From Schleiferilactobacillus perolens DSM 12744 (lineage in GTDB: Bacteria; Bacillota; Bacilli; Lactobacillales; Lactobacillaceae), in contig NZ_AZEC01000001.1 of assembly GCF_001435585.1 (NCBI RefSeq), positions 186,001-250,000 on the forward strand: DNA of 64,000 nucleotides. The letters run 5' to 3'. This document shows, in pieces, positions 44,047-53,693 of the stretch. The notes under the pieces are model-generated. The model was not told the DNA's origin. It made no database searches and saw nothing but the letters and a program-made list of their open reading frames with translations. The position numbers were made by a program, and so were the translations under genes. Each line of letters begins with the position of its first letter. Position 1 is the first letter of the stretch.

Positions 44047-46266
44047 ATGATTAAGGAAAAGGAATTGCGGCCAGGGAATCGCTGGCTAATTGGGGTGGCA
44101 GTACTCTTTGCCGCACTAGCGGTGTTGTTTTCTGCTATTCCAGTGCAGGCCGCAGACGATCCGAGTGCGGGTACGGTCGCCGGTCCGGTGATTGTTCACT
44201 ACTTAGAGGAGGATGTCTCGCCGATCACCTGGGAGGCCTCTGGCGCCCCCCTGACTAGTGAAGCAAAGTATCCCAATGGCCAGCTTGTTGGTCAGCCTTA
44301 TACGGTACAAGTGAATCTAGTACCGAAGTATCGACTTGATCGCATCGATACAGCCCGAAGTGTCCCGCTCAAGGGCACGCTGACGGCAGCGGGCGGGAAC
44401 ATCTATGCTTACTTTCACAGAGTAGGGTATGTGTACACCCATTATGTGGACAAAACGGGTGCCGATTTAGCGACTGAAGAATTGCATTGGGGCATCGCGG
44501 ATACGGCATATAATTTTGCTCCGGCAGACATTCCGGGTTACCAGTATCAAGGATTACGCTCAGACAGTCCGTCAAATATGGGAACTTATCAGTTTGTCCT
44601 GATCCCCACTCATATTTATTTTGTCTATGCCAAAGTGACCACTGGGACGGTCACTGCCCATTACGTGGATGAAAATGGAAAGGCCATTCATGATCCTATC
44701 GCCACAACGGGGACTATCGGTGATCCATATACCACTGCTCAGTTATCGATTGACGGGTACAATTTTCAAAAAATGAGTGCCGATAGTGCTGCGACTAGCG
44801 GTCAATACACGGCGGATCCGCAAAACGTGACCTATGTCTATGCGCCAAAACCGCCGGTGACCCAGGGAACAGTGGTGACCAGTTATGTGGATGAAAAGGG
44901 TCAAACTATTCATCCAGACAACACGACGACCGGTCAAACTGGGACTGCTTATACCACTGCACCGGTCGATATTGCTGGATATACCGTGGCCGGACTGGCG
45001 CCGAACAGTGCTGCCCCTGCGGGTCAATACACCGCCGGGCCGCTCCATGTGACTTATATGTATACAACCAATGCGCCAGTGATCCAAACTGGTCAGGTCG
45101 TCACTAAATATGTGAACGCCAACGGCCAACCACTTCATGCGGACACCACCAGCAGCGGCCCAGTCGGTACGGGTTATACCACCCAGCCGCTGGCGATTGC
45201 TGGCTATTCGAATCCGCAAATCGCTGCTGGCAGTGCTCAACCGACCGGCCTGTATACCGTAGGGGCACCATTAACCGTCACATACGTCTATACCAAGACG
45301 GTGATCCCGCCAGTCGTGCAATACGGTACAGTCACCACCCAATATGTGGATAGCCAGGGCAATTCGATCCATGCTGCGGCCACTGCCAAGGGAGTCGTTG
45401 GGACGGCGTACAATACCGACCAATTGACCATTCCAGGCTACACATTTAAACAAATTGCTGCCGGTAGTGCAGCGACTAATGGGGTGTTCACGAATGACTC
45501 GCAAACCGTGACCTATGTGTACGAAAAGACAGTCACCCCGCCAGTCGTGCAATACGGCACAGTCACGACCAAATATGTGGATGCTCAGGGTAATTCGATC
45601 CATGCTGTAGCCACTGCTCAGGGAGTCGTTGGGACGGCGTACAATACTGACCAATTGACTATTCCAGGGTACACGTTTAAACAAATTGCCGCGGGTAGTG
45701 CAGCGGCCAATGGTGTGTTCACAAATGGTTCGCAAACAGTGACCTATGTGTACGAAAAGACAGTCACGCCACCGGTGGTTCAAACCGGTCAAGTGACCGC
45801 TCAGTACGTAGATGACCAGGGCAATGTGCTGCACCACGAAATTGTCACGACCGGAGCCGTGGACAGCCCGTATGCCACCGAGCAATTAACCTTTGCTGGG
45901 TATACTTTTAAGCAAATCGCTGACCACAGCGCGCCGGCAGATGGCCATTACACCCAGAATGCGCAAACCGTGACCTATGTGTACACCAAGACCAATCAAA
46001 GCGGTCAAACGCCAGGAACAGCCGGCCAGTCCGGTGATCACAGCGGCTCTGGGCAAACTGCGGGTGGTCAGGCCGCGGCACCAACTCAGCCAATCCAACC
46101 AGGGGCCGTGGCGACACCCACTAATACAAAGACAATGACGCGACAATCTGCGGCTCGATTACCGCAAACAGGTGAAGCGACTGGTTGGGCAGCGGTACTG
46201 CTCACATTATTGGGTACTCTGTTGCTCGGCGGAGCCGTCGTATCCTATCGCAAACTACAAGATTAA
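44047..46266 (+). CDS. MucBP-repeat surface adhesin with LPQTG anchor (1)
   Basis: 739 residues from ATG 44047 (GGGGGAG at 44031-44037; ATG 44029 overlaps that site). Signal peptide ending near PVQA. Then one divergent unit and seven clear MucBP repeats of about 66-77 residues, each with a TxYVDxxG start, a GYTFKQIAxxSA middle and a VTYVY end. A Ser/Gly/Gln-rich wall-spanning stretch leads to LPQTGEA, a hydrophobic helix and RKLQD, the sortase signal. It should be covalently linked to the cell wall and bind mucin or another glycan. The two repeats starting near 45301 and 45532 are nearly identical. Confidence 0.9.
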   Translation: MIKEKELRPGNRWLIGVAVLFAALAVLFSAIPVQAADDPSAGTVAGPVIVHYLEEDVSPITWEASGAPLTSEAKYPNGQLVGQPYTVQVNLVPKYRLDRIDTARSVPLKGTLTAAGGNIYAYFHRVGYVYTHYVDKTGADLATEELHWGIADTAYNFAPADIPGYQYQGLRSDSPSNMGTYQFVLIPTHIYFVYAKVTTGTVTAHYVDENGKAIHDPIATTGTIGDPYTTAQLSIDGYNFQKMSADSAATSGQYTADPQNVTYVYAPKPPVTQGTVVTSYVDEKGQTIHPDNTTTGQTGTAYTTAPVDIAGYTVAGLAPNSAAPAGQYTAGPLHVTYMYTTNAPVIQTGQVVTKYVNANGQPLHADTTSSGPVGTGYTTQPLAIAGYSNPQIAAGSAQPTGLYTVGAPLTVTYVYTKTVIPPVVQYGTVTTQYVDSQGNSIHAAATAKGVVGTAYNTDQLTIPGYTFKQIAAGSAATNGVFTNDSQTVTYVYEKTVTPPVVQYGTVTTKYVDAQGNSIHAVATAQGVVGTAYNTDQLTIPGYTFKQIAAGSAAANGVFTNGSQTVTYVYEKTVTPPVVQTGQVTAQYVDDQGNVLHHEIVTTGAVDSPYATEQLTFAGYTFKQIADHSAPADGHYTQNAQTVTYVYTKTNQSGQTPGTAGQSGDHSGSGQTAGGQAAAPTQPIQPGAVATPTNTKTMTRQSAARLPQTGEATGWAAVLLTLLGTLLLGGAVVSYRKLQD
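45301..45762 (+). repeat. Two near-identical 231-base MucBP units
   Basis: The units from about 45301 and 45532 have a period of exactly 231 bases (77 codons) and differ at few positions, marking a recent duplication within the adhesin gene. Confidence 0.85.
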
Positions 46267-46286
46267 GTCATATTTGGAGAGAAGAC

Positions 46287-46325
46287 ACCCGTGACGGCGC
46301 AAATCAGCGTTGTCACGGGTATTTT
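46287..46325 (+). terminator. Terminator between the two adhesin genes
   Basis: ACCCGTGAC (46287-46295) pairs with GTCACGGGT (46312-46320), followed by ATTTTT. The second adhesin is therefore a separate unit. Confidence 0.85.
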
Positions 46326-46477
46326 TGATGCAGTGACAGCTTTTAGTGAAGTAAATGTCAGGGCTGTCCATGAACTGAGAGGTCTTAATGATTAATACCC
46401 GCAGTACGCGTTCGACCGATGGGGGTTTACCGATTGTTGCAATAGTGTTACAACCGAATGGAGGGGATGTATTTGTA

Positions 46478-48541
46478 ATGAGAAATCCAAGGGGATTGAA
46501 CGCAAGGCACCGGTGGTTCATTGCGGCCGGGGTGCTTTTTGGTATCCTGGCAATCCTGTTTTCAGCGTTACCTGTTCAAGCATCGGCAACTGGTGAAACT
46601 AGTGACGGCGCGCACGCCGTGGCTGTTGAGGCAACGGGTACTGTCGTGGCAGATTTTGACGATGAAAATGGGCAGCCAATTGCGGGACATCCAGAGGCAT
46701 GGATAATGAGAGATGTGGGTTCAAAGTATACCTGGAATCCACCCGTTATTCCCGGTTATACATACAAGGGTTTGGCACCGGGCAGTGCACCAGTGACTGG
46801 GGTGATTACCAATGATGTACAGTTTATTAAGTTCGTGTACATAAAAGGTGCCGTCACCCAGGGCACGGTCACGACCAATTTCGTGGATGACCACGGCAAG
46901 ACGCTCCAGCCCCCCGTGACCACCACCGCAAATACCGGCACCCCGTACACCACGACGCCAGCGGTCATTGCGGGATACACGTTCAAAGGATTAGCGCCGC
47001 ACAGTGCCCCGGCGGCTGGCCAATACACTGATGGCACGCTGCAAGTGACGTACATCTATACCAAGAATGCGCCAGTTGTGACAAATGGCCAGGTCGTCAC
47101 CAAATATGTGGATCAAAATGGCAAGCCGCTCCACGCTGTCACGGACATCAGCGGTAAGGTTGGAACAGACTACACAACGACTCCGCTGACGATTGCTGGG
47201 TATGACAAGCCCCAACTGGCTGCTGGCAGTGCCCCGACGACGGGGAAATTTTCGACCCAAACCCAGACGGTGACATTTGTTTATCGAAAGACGGTCACAC
47301 CTGTGCAATATGGAACAGTCAACGCTCAGTACGTGGATACCCAGGGTCAGGCCATTCATTCGGCCATCACGACGAAAGGAATTGCCGGCACTAAGTACGC
47401 GACTAGCCAGCTGACAATTCCCGGGTACACGTTCAAACAGATGGCCAAGGGCAGTGCGGCGACCAGCGGTGTCTATGGTACCGGTGCCACGACCGTGACC
47501 TATGTGTACGAAAAAAACACCACACCGCCGCCAGTCGTGCAATACGGTACGGTCAACGCTCAATATGTCGATTCGCAAGACCGTGCCATTCATGATCCAA
47601 TCTTGACAGAGGGTGTTGTCGGAACGGCCTATACCACTCACCAATTGACAATTCCCGGCTATACGTTCAAACAAGTGGCCGCTGATAGTGCGGCTACCAG
47701 CGGCATGTACATGGATGGTGCTTTGACCGTCACCTATGTGTATGAAAAAACGGTCACCCCGCCCGTCGTTCAAAACGGTACGGTGCACATCCAATATGTG
47801 GATGCGCAGGGCCACGCGATTCATCCGTCAGAGATGACCCAAGGTATGGTGGGCACAGTTTACAACACCGACCCGCTGACCATTGCCGGTTACACCTTCA
47901 AGCAGATGGCTGCGGCGAGTGCCACCGCGAATGGTATTTATCTGGGCACCCCACAAACTGTGACGTATGTCTATGCCAAGACTATCATGCCGTCTAAGTC
48001 TGGCGAAGTGATTGTTCAGTATGAAGACGATCAGGGCCACATGCTCCGTCAAGATATTGATACGATTGGAAAAGTAAATAGTCCTTATGCCACTAAACGG
48101 TTGGGTATCCAGGGTTATACTTTTGAAGAAATGGCCCCGGACAGCGCACCAGTTGATGGCAAATACCAACCTGGCGAGCAGATCGTGACGTATGTTTATC
48201 GTGAAAACGATCAGGGCGGCAAGACATCTGATACGGCTGGTCAAAATAATAATGATGCTGCTGGTCAAGGCGACCAAAATACGAACAGCCGGCCCAGTCA
48301 ACCGAGTATGATTCAATATATGGATTCGACGAGCACGATGGGTTCTGTTGGTCTCGCTAATACACCGGAGACGGCGGCCCAGGGTGGTCAAGCCGCCGTG
48401 CAATTGCCTCAAACCGGTAAAACTGCCGCACAGTTACCCCAAACTGGCGAAACAGCTGGCTGGACATCTGTATTATTGACGGTCCTTGGTGCCATGTTGA
48501 GTGGCAGCGTGGTTGTGACTCAGCGTAAGCGTCACGATTAA
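46478..48541 (+). CDS. MucBP-repeat surface adhesin with doubled LPQTG (2)
   Basis: 687 residues from ATG 46478, with GGAGGGG about 11 bases upstream. The signal region (RHRWFIAAGVLFGILAILFS) is clearly related to that of the preceding adhesin. Seven MucBP repeats follow. The C-terminus carries two sorting motifs twelve residues apart, QLPQTGKTAAQLPQTGETAGW, before the hydrophobic helix and RKRHD tail; only the second is at the usual distance from the helix. A paralogue of the upstream gene, probably from tandem duplication. Confidence 0.9.
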   Translation: MRNPRGLNARHRWFIAAGVLFGILAILFSALPVQASATGETSDGAHAVAVEATGTVVADFDDENGQPIAGHPEAWIMRDVGSKYTWNPPVIPGYTYKGLAPGSAPVTGVITNDVQFIKFVYIKGAVTQGTVTTNFVDDHGKTLQPPVTTTANTGTPYTTTPAVIAGYTFKGLAPHSAPAAGQYTDGTLQVTYIYTKNAPVVTNGQVVTKYVDQNGKPLHAVTDISGKVGTDYTTTPLTIAGYDKPQLAAGSAPTTGKFSTQTQTVTFVYRKTVTPVQYGTVNAQYVDTQGQAIHSAITTKGIAGTKYATSQLTIPGYTFKQMAKGSAATSGVYGTGATTVTYVYEKNTTPPPVVQYGTVNAQYVDSQDRAIHDPILTEGVVGTAYTTHQLTIPGYTFKQVAADSAATSGMYMDGALTVTYVYEKTVTPPVVQNGTVHIQYVDAQGHAIHPSEMTQGMVGTVYNTDPLTIAGYTFKQMAAASATANGIYLGTPQTVTYVYAKTIMPSKSGEVIVQYEDDQGHMLRQDIDTIGKVNSPYATKRLGIQGYTFEEMAPDSAPVDGKYQPGEQIVTYVYRENDQGGKTSDTAGQNNNDAAGQGDQNTNSRPSQPSMIQYMDSTSTMGSVGLANTPETAAQGGQAAVQLPQTGKTAAQLPQTGETAGWTSVLLTVLGAMLSGSVVVTQRKRHD

Positions 48542-48555
48542 CACGCAGACAACGA

Positions 48556-48605
48556 AACACCCGTCGTACACGCATTTGCAGTGTGTTGTACGACGGGTGT
48601 TTTTT
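48556..48605. terminator. Bidirectional terminator after the adhesins
   Basis: AACACCCGTCGTACA (48556-48570) pairs with TGTACGACGGGTGTT (48587-48601), followed by TTTT, between convergent stops at 48541 and 48616. Confidence 0.9.
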
Positions 48606-48615
48606 AGCGCTGATT

Positions 48616-49722
48616 TTAGACGACGGCGCGTTTGAGCACGCGTACTTGAATATTTTGCCAGAACCAATGCAACCCGAATGCCGATGCAAAGGCCAGCACC
48701 CAGGTACATAGATAAATACCCACAATGCCAATCACGGGATGGGCGGACATCAGCTGCTGCCCACCAATATGCCACAGAATTTGTGCCCAAAAAACATTGG
48801 AAAGATAAGCCTTATACGCAAAATTGGCGAAGGTGTGCACGGTATACGTGAAATGCATTTTGTGCCGCAGCTGGAACAAGCCTAGCGCCGCAATCAGTCC
48901 AATGATGCTCAGATCGTACACCGTCATGGAGGGCTTGTAATACGGGGCATTACCCAGGGATACCGGTAGACCAAAAGCAAGCAGCTCGCGGTTAGTCCAA
49001 ACAAATGTGCCGACAAAAACAATAGCAATAAGCCACCACCATTTCTGAATGACCGTATTGAAGAAGTGCCGATATTGCCAGGCCAACACACCAAAGACAC
49101 CGTAAATAAAGAAACTCAGGAAGAACCGGTCGAACAAATACCAATCCGTCATATGTGGACCGTGGAATATATTCACATCGTAGAACCACAACCACAGCGC
49201 GGTCACTAGGATTGCTCCGCAAGCGGCAATAATTCCGTGCCGGATATTGGCTCCACACCACCGTCCGATCAGCCAAAACAGCGGCATCAGGATAATGAAC
49301 TGCAGCATCATCGTGTTATACCACAGATGAGGCGCGGCGTTGCCGTTAACGAAATGCCACAAAAAACTGCCGATATCGTGATACTGGTTGACCTGCTGGA
49401 CCCAGGGCATCAGGAACAGATACACGGCAGTCCACCAAATTGTCGGTACAAACAGGGCGTGCCACTGCTTTTTTATGTAGTTTGGGTACGTCAAATCGGT
49501 ATCAATGGTCGTCCGCGTCGTCGTATACAGAATGCCGAAGATGAAGGCCGGGGCGGTGAATTTGACGAAATTATAGACAATGCCAATACCTGTTTGCACG
49601 CCGCTGCTGGGATTCGTCGTGAGGGCCAGCCCCAGAATCGTCTGCAGCATCACGGCGGTACAGGCGCATAGTTTCATGTAGTCGCCCAGATCGGCCCGGG
49701 GCGACTGACTTTTTTTGTTCAT
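48616..49722 (-). CDS. Membrane acyltransferase (acyltransferase-3 family)
   Basis: 368 residues from ATG 49722 (GAGGTGG upstream; GTG 49734 overlaps that site). About ten membrane segments, starting DLGDYMKLCACTAVMLQTIL and including an HLWYNTMMLQFIILMPLFW segment typical of acyltransferase-3/OafA-like proteins. Such enzymes O-acylate cell-wall or exopolysaccharide sugars from the outside. A single gene; its neighbours give no substrate. The classical family histidine near the N-terminus is not evident, so it may be a divergent member. Confidence 0.65.
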   Translation of the reverse strand: MNKKSQSPRADLGDYMKLCACTAVMLQTILGLALTTNPSSGVQTGIGIVYNFVKFTAPAFIFGILYTTTRTTIDTDLTYPNYIKKQWHALFVPTIWWTAVYLFLMPWVQQVNQYHDIGSFLWHFVNGNAAPHLWYNTMMLQFIILMPLFWLIGRWCGANIRHGIIAACGAILVTALWLWFYDVNIFHGPHMTDWYLFDRFFLSFFIYGVFGVLAWQYRHFFNTVIQKWWWLIAIVFVGTFVWTNRELLAFGLPVSLGNAPYYKPSMTVYDLSIIGLIAALGLFQLRHKMHFTYTVHTFANFAYKAYLSNVFWAQILWHIGGQQLMSAHPVIGIVGIYLCTWVLAFASAFGLHWFWQNIQVRVLKRAVV

Positions 49723-49746
49723 TTTGAAAACCACCTCTTTTGATTT

Positions 49747-49762
49747 TGTGAGATCAATTAGG
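49747..49762. repeat. 16-base direct repeat, copy 1
   Basis: TGTGAGATCAATTAGG, repeated exactly and in the same orientation at 50774-50789, so that the two copies flank the lysR gene. Confidence 0.6.
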
Positions 49763-49809
49763 CGGTTTCATCCACGGCCAATTTAGCAAAGCCCACCGGA
49801 AATAGCAAG

Positions 49810-50685
49810 CTATATTTTAAGCGTGCGCTGGCGCTCGGTCACAAATAATTCGACGATGGCATTGGCCACCATGCGTCGTACGGGCGTTTCTTTGCCTGGG
49901 GCTTCAGTCAGATAAATCGTGCGAAACGGTGGTGTGGGAATAATCCGAGCCAGATGCAGTTTGCGGCCGACCTTTTGCCAAGTCACCGCCGGAATGAAGC
50001 CCACGCCCACATTATTCGTCAACAGTTCGCGGATCGTGGCCGGGTCGTCGGACTCATATTGATATTTCAGTTGAATATTGTATTGGGCTAAATATTGATC
50101 GATCGTTTCCCGTAACGGTGTATGCCGACCCATGCCAACGATGGGCAGCTTTTGGAGCTGCTCAAGGGACATGTAGGGCGCGGTGATTTGATTACCGGCG
50201 CCGCCGATAAAGATTTCTTCACTTAACAAAGGAATGGCGGTGTGCGTATCGGGAAATTGGCGGGTGGAGATAACAAAATCGGCTTGTTGTTGGCCGGGGG
50301 CGGGTAAGATTCGCTGATTGAGGTGAACCGGCACATCGGGCAACTGGCGCTGAATGCGATGCAGCAGATCGGGAATGAGCGAAGACGCCACTTCCACGGA
50401 TAGGCGGACTGGTTCCTTGGTCCCGGCATGGGCGTCCTTGAGTGCATCAATGCCCTCCTGCAATTGGGTGAGCGACTTGCTGACATAACTGTAAAATAGC
50501 CGTCCGTTGGCATTGAGCTGAATACCGCGGCCGACACGATCAAACAAGGGGACACCCAGCTCACTTTCTAATTGCTGAATCAGTTTCGACATGGCCGGCT
50601 GGCTGATGAACGCCAACTTGGCGGCCTGGGTTAAATTGCCGGTGTCGGCGACATACAGAAAACCCTGGAGATTGGATAAGTTCAC
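49810..50685 (-). CDS. mdcR: LysR-family regulator, probably of the malonate operon
   Basis: 291 residues from GTG 50685 behind AAAGGAG. The N-terminal HTH is NLTQAAKLAFISQPAMSKLIQQLE, and residues 90-290 form the effector domain. Divergent from the malonate decarboxylase operon, so it is named by position: LysR proteins called MdcR or MdcY control this pathway elsewhere. The intergenic AATAGCTAATATT is a plausible LysR T-N11-A box. Confidence 0.75.
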   Translation of the reverse strand: MNLSNLQGFLYVADTGNLTQAAKLAFISQPAMSKLIQQLESELGVPLFDRVGRGIQLNANGRLFYSYVSKSLTQLQEGIDALKDAHAGTKEPVRLSVEVASSLIPDLLHRIQRQLPDVPVHLNQRILPAPGQQQADFVISTRQFPDTHTAIPLLSEEIFIGGAGNQITAPYMSLEQLQKLPIVGMGRHTPLRETIDQYLAQYNIQLKYQYESDDPATIRELLTNNVGVGFIPAVTWQKVGRKLHLARIIPTPPFRTIYLTEAPGKETPVRRMVANAIVELFVTERQRTLKI

Positions 50686-50728
50686 GACAATACTCCTTTG
50701 ATTGATAACTCAGAAGAATGACTAATAG

Positions 50729-50745
50729 CTAATATTCATTATACA
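50729..50745. promoter_or_regulatory. Possible LysR box in the lysR-mdc intergenic region
   Basis: AATAGCTAATATT has AATA/TATT arms with T-N11-A-like spacing. It lies between the divergent starts; position approximate. Confidence 0.35.
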
Positions 50746-50773
50746 CACGCATGAATCACGCTTACAGTAACGA

Positions 50774-50789
50774 TGTGAGATCAATTAGG
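50774..50789. repeat. 16-base direct repeat, copy 2
   Basis: TGTGAGATCAATTAGG, identical to 49747-49762, lying 14 bases before the mdcH ribosome site. Confidence 0.6.
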
Positions 50790-50816
50790 TTTTCTTTGGC
50801 AAAAGGAGGACACACG

Positions 50817-51740
50817 TTGAAACAATTGTGGGTGTTTCCCGGACAAGGCGGCCAGCATGGCGGCATGTTAGCGCCAGTCCCGGCGGTGTTAAAGGAGCAA
50901 GTGGCGGCACTTTTGGACATGTCGTTCCCAGATACGGATGCGGTCTACACCGATTCCGTGCAGTTGCAGGTGGCCATTGCGTTGCTGCAAGTGAGTGAGA
51001 CTCAGGAATTAATGGCTGCCGGGTTTACGCCCGAACTAGCTGCGGGTCATTCGCTGGGTGTCTTTGCGGCCGCGTATTCATTGGGCAGTCTCCAATTGGA
51101 TGATTTGTTCAAAATCGTCCACTACCGGGCCAGTTTGATGCAGGCTTCATACCCCAGCGGTTACGGCATGGGCGTTATTGTGGGACTGCCCCGAACCAGT
51201 GTCGCCAAGTTGGTGGCTCAGGTGACCACGACTGACGCGCCAGTGTACACCTCCAATCAAAACGCGCCAGATCAAGTGGCGCTTTCCGGCGAATTGACTG
51301 CCATTGATGCGGTATTGCAGCTGGCCAAGGCCAACGGTGCCGCTAAAGCGCTGCGCTTGAGGGTGCCGGTACCTTCCCATTCGCCGTTGATGAATGGGGT
51401 GGCCCAAAAGCTGACTAAGGCAATGGCCGGGGTGCAATTGACGCCGCCGCAAGGGATCTATTTAACCAACGACGGCGGCCGGCCGACCAAAGATCCCGAG
51501 GTCATTCGGCGGGACTTGAGCGATAACTTGGCCCATCCAGTTTTCTTCGACGATATGCTGGCGGTGGCGGCGGACTATTACCCCCAAGTGGTGGTTAGTT
51601 TCCAACCGGGCCAACCTTTTCGCAAGGTGCTCGCCAATCGTTTTTCAGATGATGTCCATCAAATCGGGTTAGCATCAATGTCGATTGACGATGCCACCTT
51701 TTTATTGAATAAGTGGGAAAGAGGTTCTCAAAATGAGTGA
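50817..51740 (+). CDS. mdcH: Malonate decarboxylase, malonyl-CoA:ACP transacylase
   Basis: 307 residues from TTG 50817, seven bases after AAGGAGG; the ATG at 50751 has no ribosome site. Transacylase signatures: WVFPGQGGQHGGM at the start, active serine in LAAGHSLGVFAAAY and the histidine in VPVPSHSPLM. It loads malonyl onto the carrier subunit MdcC to start the cycle. Its end overlaps mdcA by eight bases, and it comes first here, whereas many mdc operons place it last. Confidence 0.9.
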   Translation: MKQLWVFPGQGGQHGGMLAPVPAVLKEQVAALLDMSFPDTDAVYTDSVQLQVAIALLQVSETQELMAAGFTPELAAGHSLGVFAAAYSLGSLQLDDLFKIVHYRASLMQASYPSGYGMGVIVGLPRTSVAKLVAQVTTTDAPVYTSNQNAPDQVALSGELTAIDAVLQLAKANGAAKALRLRVPVPSHSPLMNGVAQKLTKAMAGVQLTPPQGIYLTNDGGRPTKDPEVIRRDLSDNLAHPVFFDDMLAVAADYYPQVVVSFQPGQPFRKVLANRFSDDVHQIGLASMSIDDATFLLNKWERGSQNE

Positions 51741-53379
51741 TACAGAACGCAATTGGCATAGCCATCGCGATGCCAAAGCGGCGCGCTTGGCGAATGCGGC
51801 CAGTTTGTTAGATGGCAAGTTTGCCAAGACCAAGGATGCCAAGGCCGTCTTAGAAACATTATTGAGCAGTGGCGACAAGGTGGTCCTCGAAGGGGATAAC
51901 CAGAAGCAGGCCAGCTTTTTATCGCAGACATTAGCTTCGGTGGATCCGGCGAAGATTCACGATTTACACATGATCATGTCCAGTGTTTCGCGCCCGGAAC
52001 ATCTCGATATTTTTGAAGATGGGATTGCCAGCAAACTGGACTTTTCATTTGCTGGGCCGCAAAGCACCCGAATTTCGCAAATGATCGCCGATGGGACATT
52101 GAAGATCGGCGATATCCATACATACCTGGAGCTATACGCCCGGTTGTATATTGATTTGATCCCCAATGTGGTCCTGGTGGCTGCAGATAAAGTGGACCAT
52201 GAAGGTAATCTTTATACCGGCGCCAATACGGAAGAAACCCCGGTCATTGTCGAGTCCGCGGCGTTCCATGATGGCATTGTCATTGTACAAGCCAACGAGA
52301 TCGTCGACAAAGTACCCCGGGTCGATATTCCTGGGGATTGGGTCGATGTGGTGATTCCTGCCGACGAACCCTATCAGCTGGAACCGTTGTTTACTCGGGA
52401 CCCGCAAAACATTACCGAACTGCAGATCTTGATGGGCATGATGGCCATTCGCGGGATCTATGAGAGACACAATGTCCAGTCCGTCAATCACGGCGTCGGC
52501 TTCAATACTGCCGCCATCGAACTATTATTGCCGACATACGGTGATCAATTGGGATTAAAAGGCAAAATCGTCCCGAACTGGGAAGTGAACCCGACCCCGA
52601 CCTTGATTCCGGCCATTGAAAGCGGCTGGATCAAGTCTATTCACAGTTTCGGCGGTGAAGTCGGGATGGAGCAATACATCGCCGCTCGGCCAGACATCTT
52701 CTTCGTCGGTCCCGATGGTACGATGCGTTCCAACCGGGCATTCGGCCAAATGGCTGGCCAATATGCGTTGGATATGTTCGTTGGTTCGACTTTGCAAATT
52801 GACCAGTATGGTAATTCCTCTACTGTGACTAAGGGCCGGTTATCCGGCTTCGGCGGTGCTCCAAACATGGGCAGCAATCCCACCGGGCGGCGCCACTCCA
52901 CTCCGGCATGGCAGAGCCTGAAGCCGAAAGATGACCCCTTGGGCCGCGGCCAGAAACTTGTGGTTCAAATGGTGGAAACATTCGGGTCCAATAAACGGCC
53001 AGTGTTCGTCGATCATTTGGACGCGGAAGAAGTACAAAAAGAAGCCAAGTTGGCTAATGTGCCAATCATGATTTACAGCGAAGATACCACCCACATTGTC
53101 ACCGAAGAGGGCATTGCGTATCTGTATAAGACCGACAGCATGGCCGAACGGCAAGCAGCCATCGAAGCCATTGCGGGGGTTACCCCCGTGGGCATGCGCA
53201 GTACGGAAAAAGAATTGGCCGACCTGCGGCGTCGCGGAATCGTGGCGTTGCCAGAAGATCTGGGCGTGCGTCGGACCGATGCCAAACGGTCTTTGCTGGC
53301 TGCCCAGAACATGGAAGATTTGGTCACTTGGTCCCACGGTTTATACAATCCACCGGCGAAATTCCGGAGCTGGTCATAG
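51733..53379 (+). CDS. mdcA: Malonate decarboxylase alpha subunit
   Basis: 548 residues, the normal size for MdcA, the acetyl-ACP:malonate ACP-transferase. It exchanges acetyl for malonyl on the carrier protein. Recognised by the CoA-transferase-like blocks SVSRPEHLDIFEDGIA, ELYARLYIDLIPNVVLVAADKVDHEGNLYTG, YEPYQLEPLFTRDP and GAPNMGSNPTGRRHSTPAW. The near-complete overlap with mdcH suggests a tightly coupled complex. AAAGAGG precedes ATG 51733. Confidence 0.93.
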   Translation: MSDTERNWHSHRDAKAARLANAASLLDGKFAKTKDAKAVLETLLSSGDKVVLEGDNQKQASFLSQTLASVDPAKIHDLHMIMSSVSRPEHLDIFEDGIASKLDFSFAGPQSTRISQMIADGTLKIGDIHTYLELYARLYIDLIPNVVLVAADKVDHEGNLYTGANTEETPVIVESAAFHDGIVIVQANEIVDKVPRVDIPGDWVDVVIPADEPYQLEPLFTRDPQNITELQILMGMMAIRGIYERHNVQSVNHGVGFNTAAIELLLPTYGDQLGLKGKIVPNWEVNPTPTLIPAIESGWIKSIHSFGGEVGMEQYIAARPDIFFVGPDGTMRSNRAFGQMAGQYALDMFVGSTLQIDQYGNSSTVTKGRLSGFGGAPNMGSNPTGRRHSTPAWQSLKPKDDPLGRGQKLVVQMVETFGSNKRPVFVDHLDAEEVQKEAKLANVPIMIYSEDTTHIVTEEGIAYLYKTDSMAERQAAIEAIAGVTPVGMRSTEKELADLRRRGIVALPEDLGVRRTDAKRSLLAAQNMEDLVTWSHGLYNPPAKFRSWS

Positions 53380-53396
53380 GAAAGGGGTAGCACATA

Positions 53397-53693
53397 ATGG
53401 AAAAACTACATTTTACATTCAAAGCCACACAACCCATCACCCATCCGGTGCATATCGGTGTGGTGGCCTCAGGCGATCTGGAAGTCATCATGCGGCCCAC
53501 GACGGGCGATAGTGAACTCGACATCGTCACCGGCAGCGATGGGTTCCACGATGTTTGGCAGCATGTATTGGAACGGTTCTTTGACCGCTACCCCATCCAA
53601 GCCAAGTTTGAAATCAATGACTTCGGGGCTACTCCTGGGGTCGTCAATTTGCGGTTGACCCAAGCAATGGAGGCGTTAAAAGATGCGCAATAG
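53397..53693 (+). CDS. mdcC: Malonate decarboxylase acyl-carrier (delta) subunit
   Basis: 98 residues. Ser25 in GVVASGDLEV is the site that carries the 2'-(5''-phosphoribosyl)-3'-dephospho-CoA prosthetic group. The rest (TGDSELDIVTGSDGFHDVW and a C-terminal LRLTQAMEALKDAQ helix) is standard. AAAGGGG precedes ATG 53397. It overlaps the next gene by 11 bases. Confidence 0.93.
   Translation: MEKLHFTFKATQPITHPVHIGVVASGDLEVIMRPTTGDSELDIVTGSDGFHDVWQHVLERFFDRYPIQAKFEINDFGATPGVVNLRLTQAMEALKDAQ

Noticed and set aside
44743-47824. Long minus-strand frames opposite the adhesin genes
   Set aside because: They mirror the repeat structure and codon pattern of the plus-strand genes and have no ribosome sites.
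45301-48000. MucBP repeats as a CRISPR-like or mobile repeat
   Set aside because: The repeats are in-frame protein domains of 66-77 codons.
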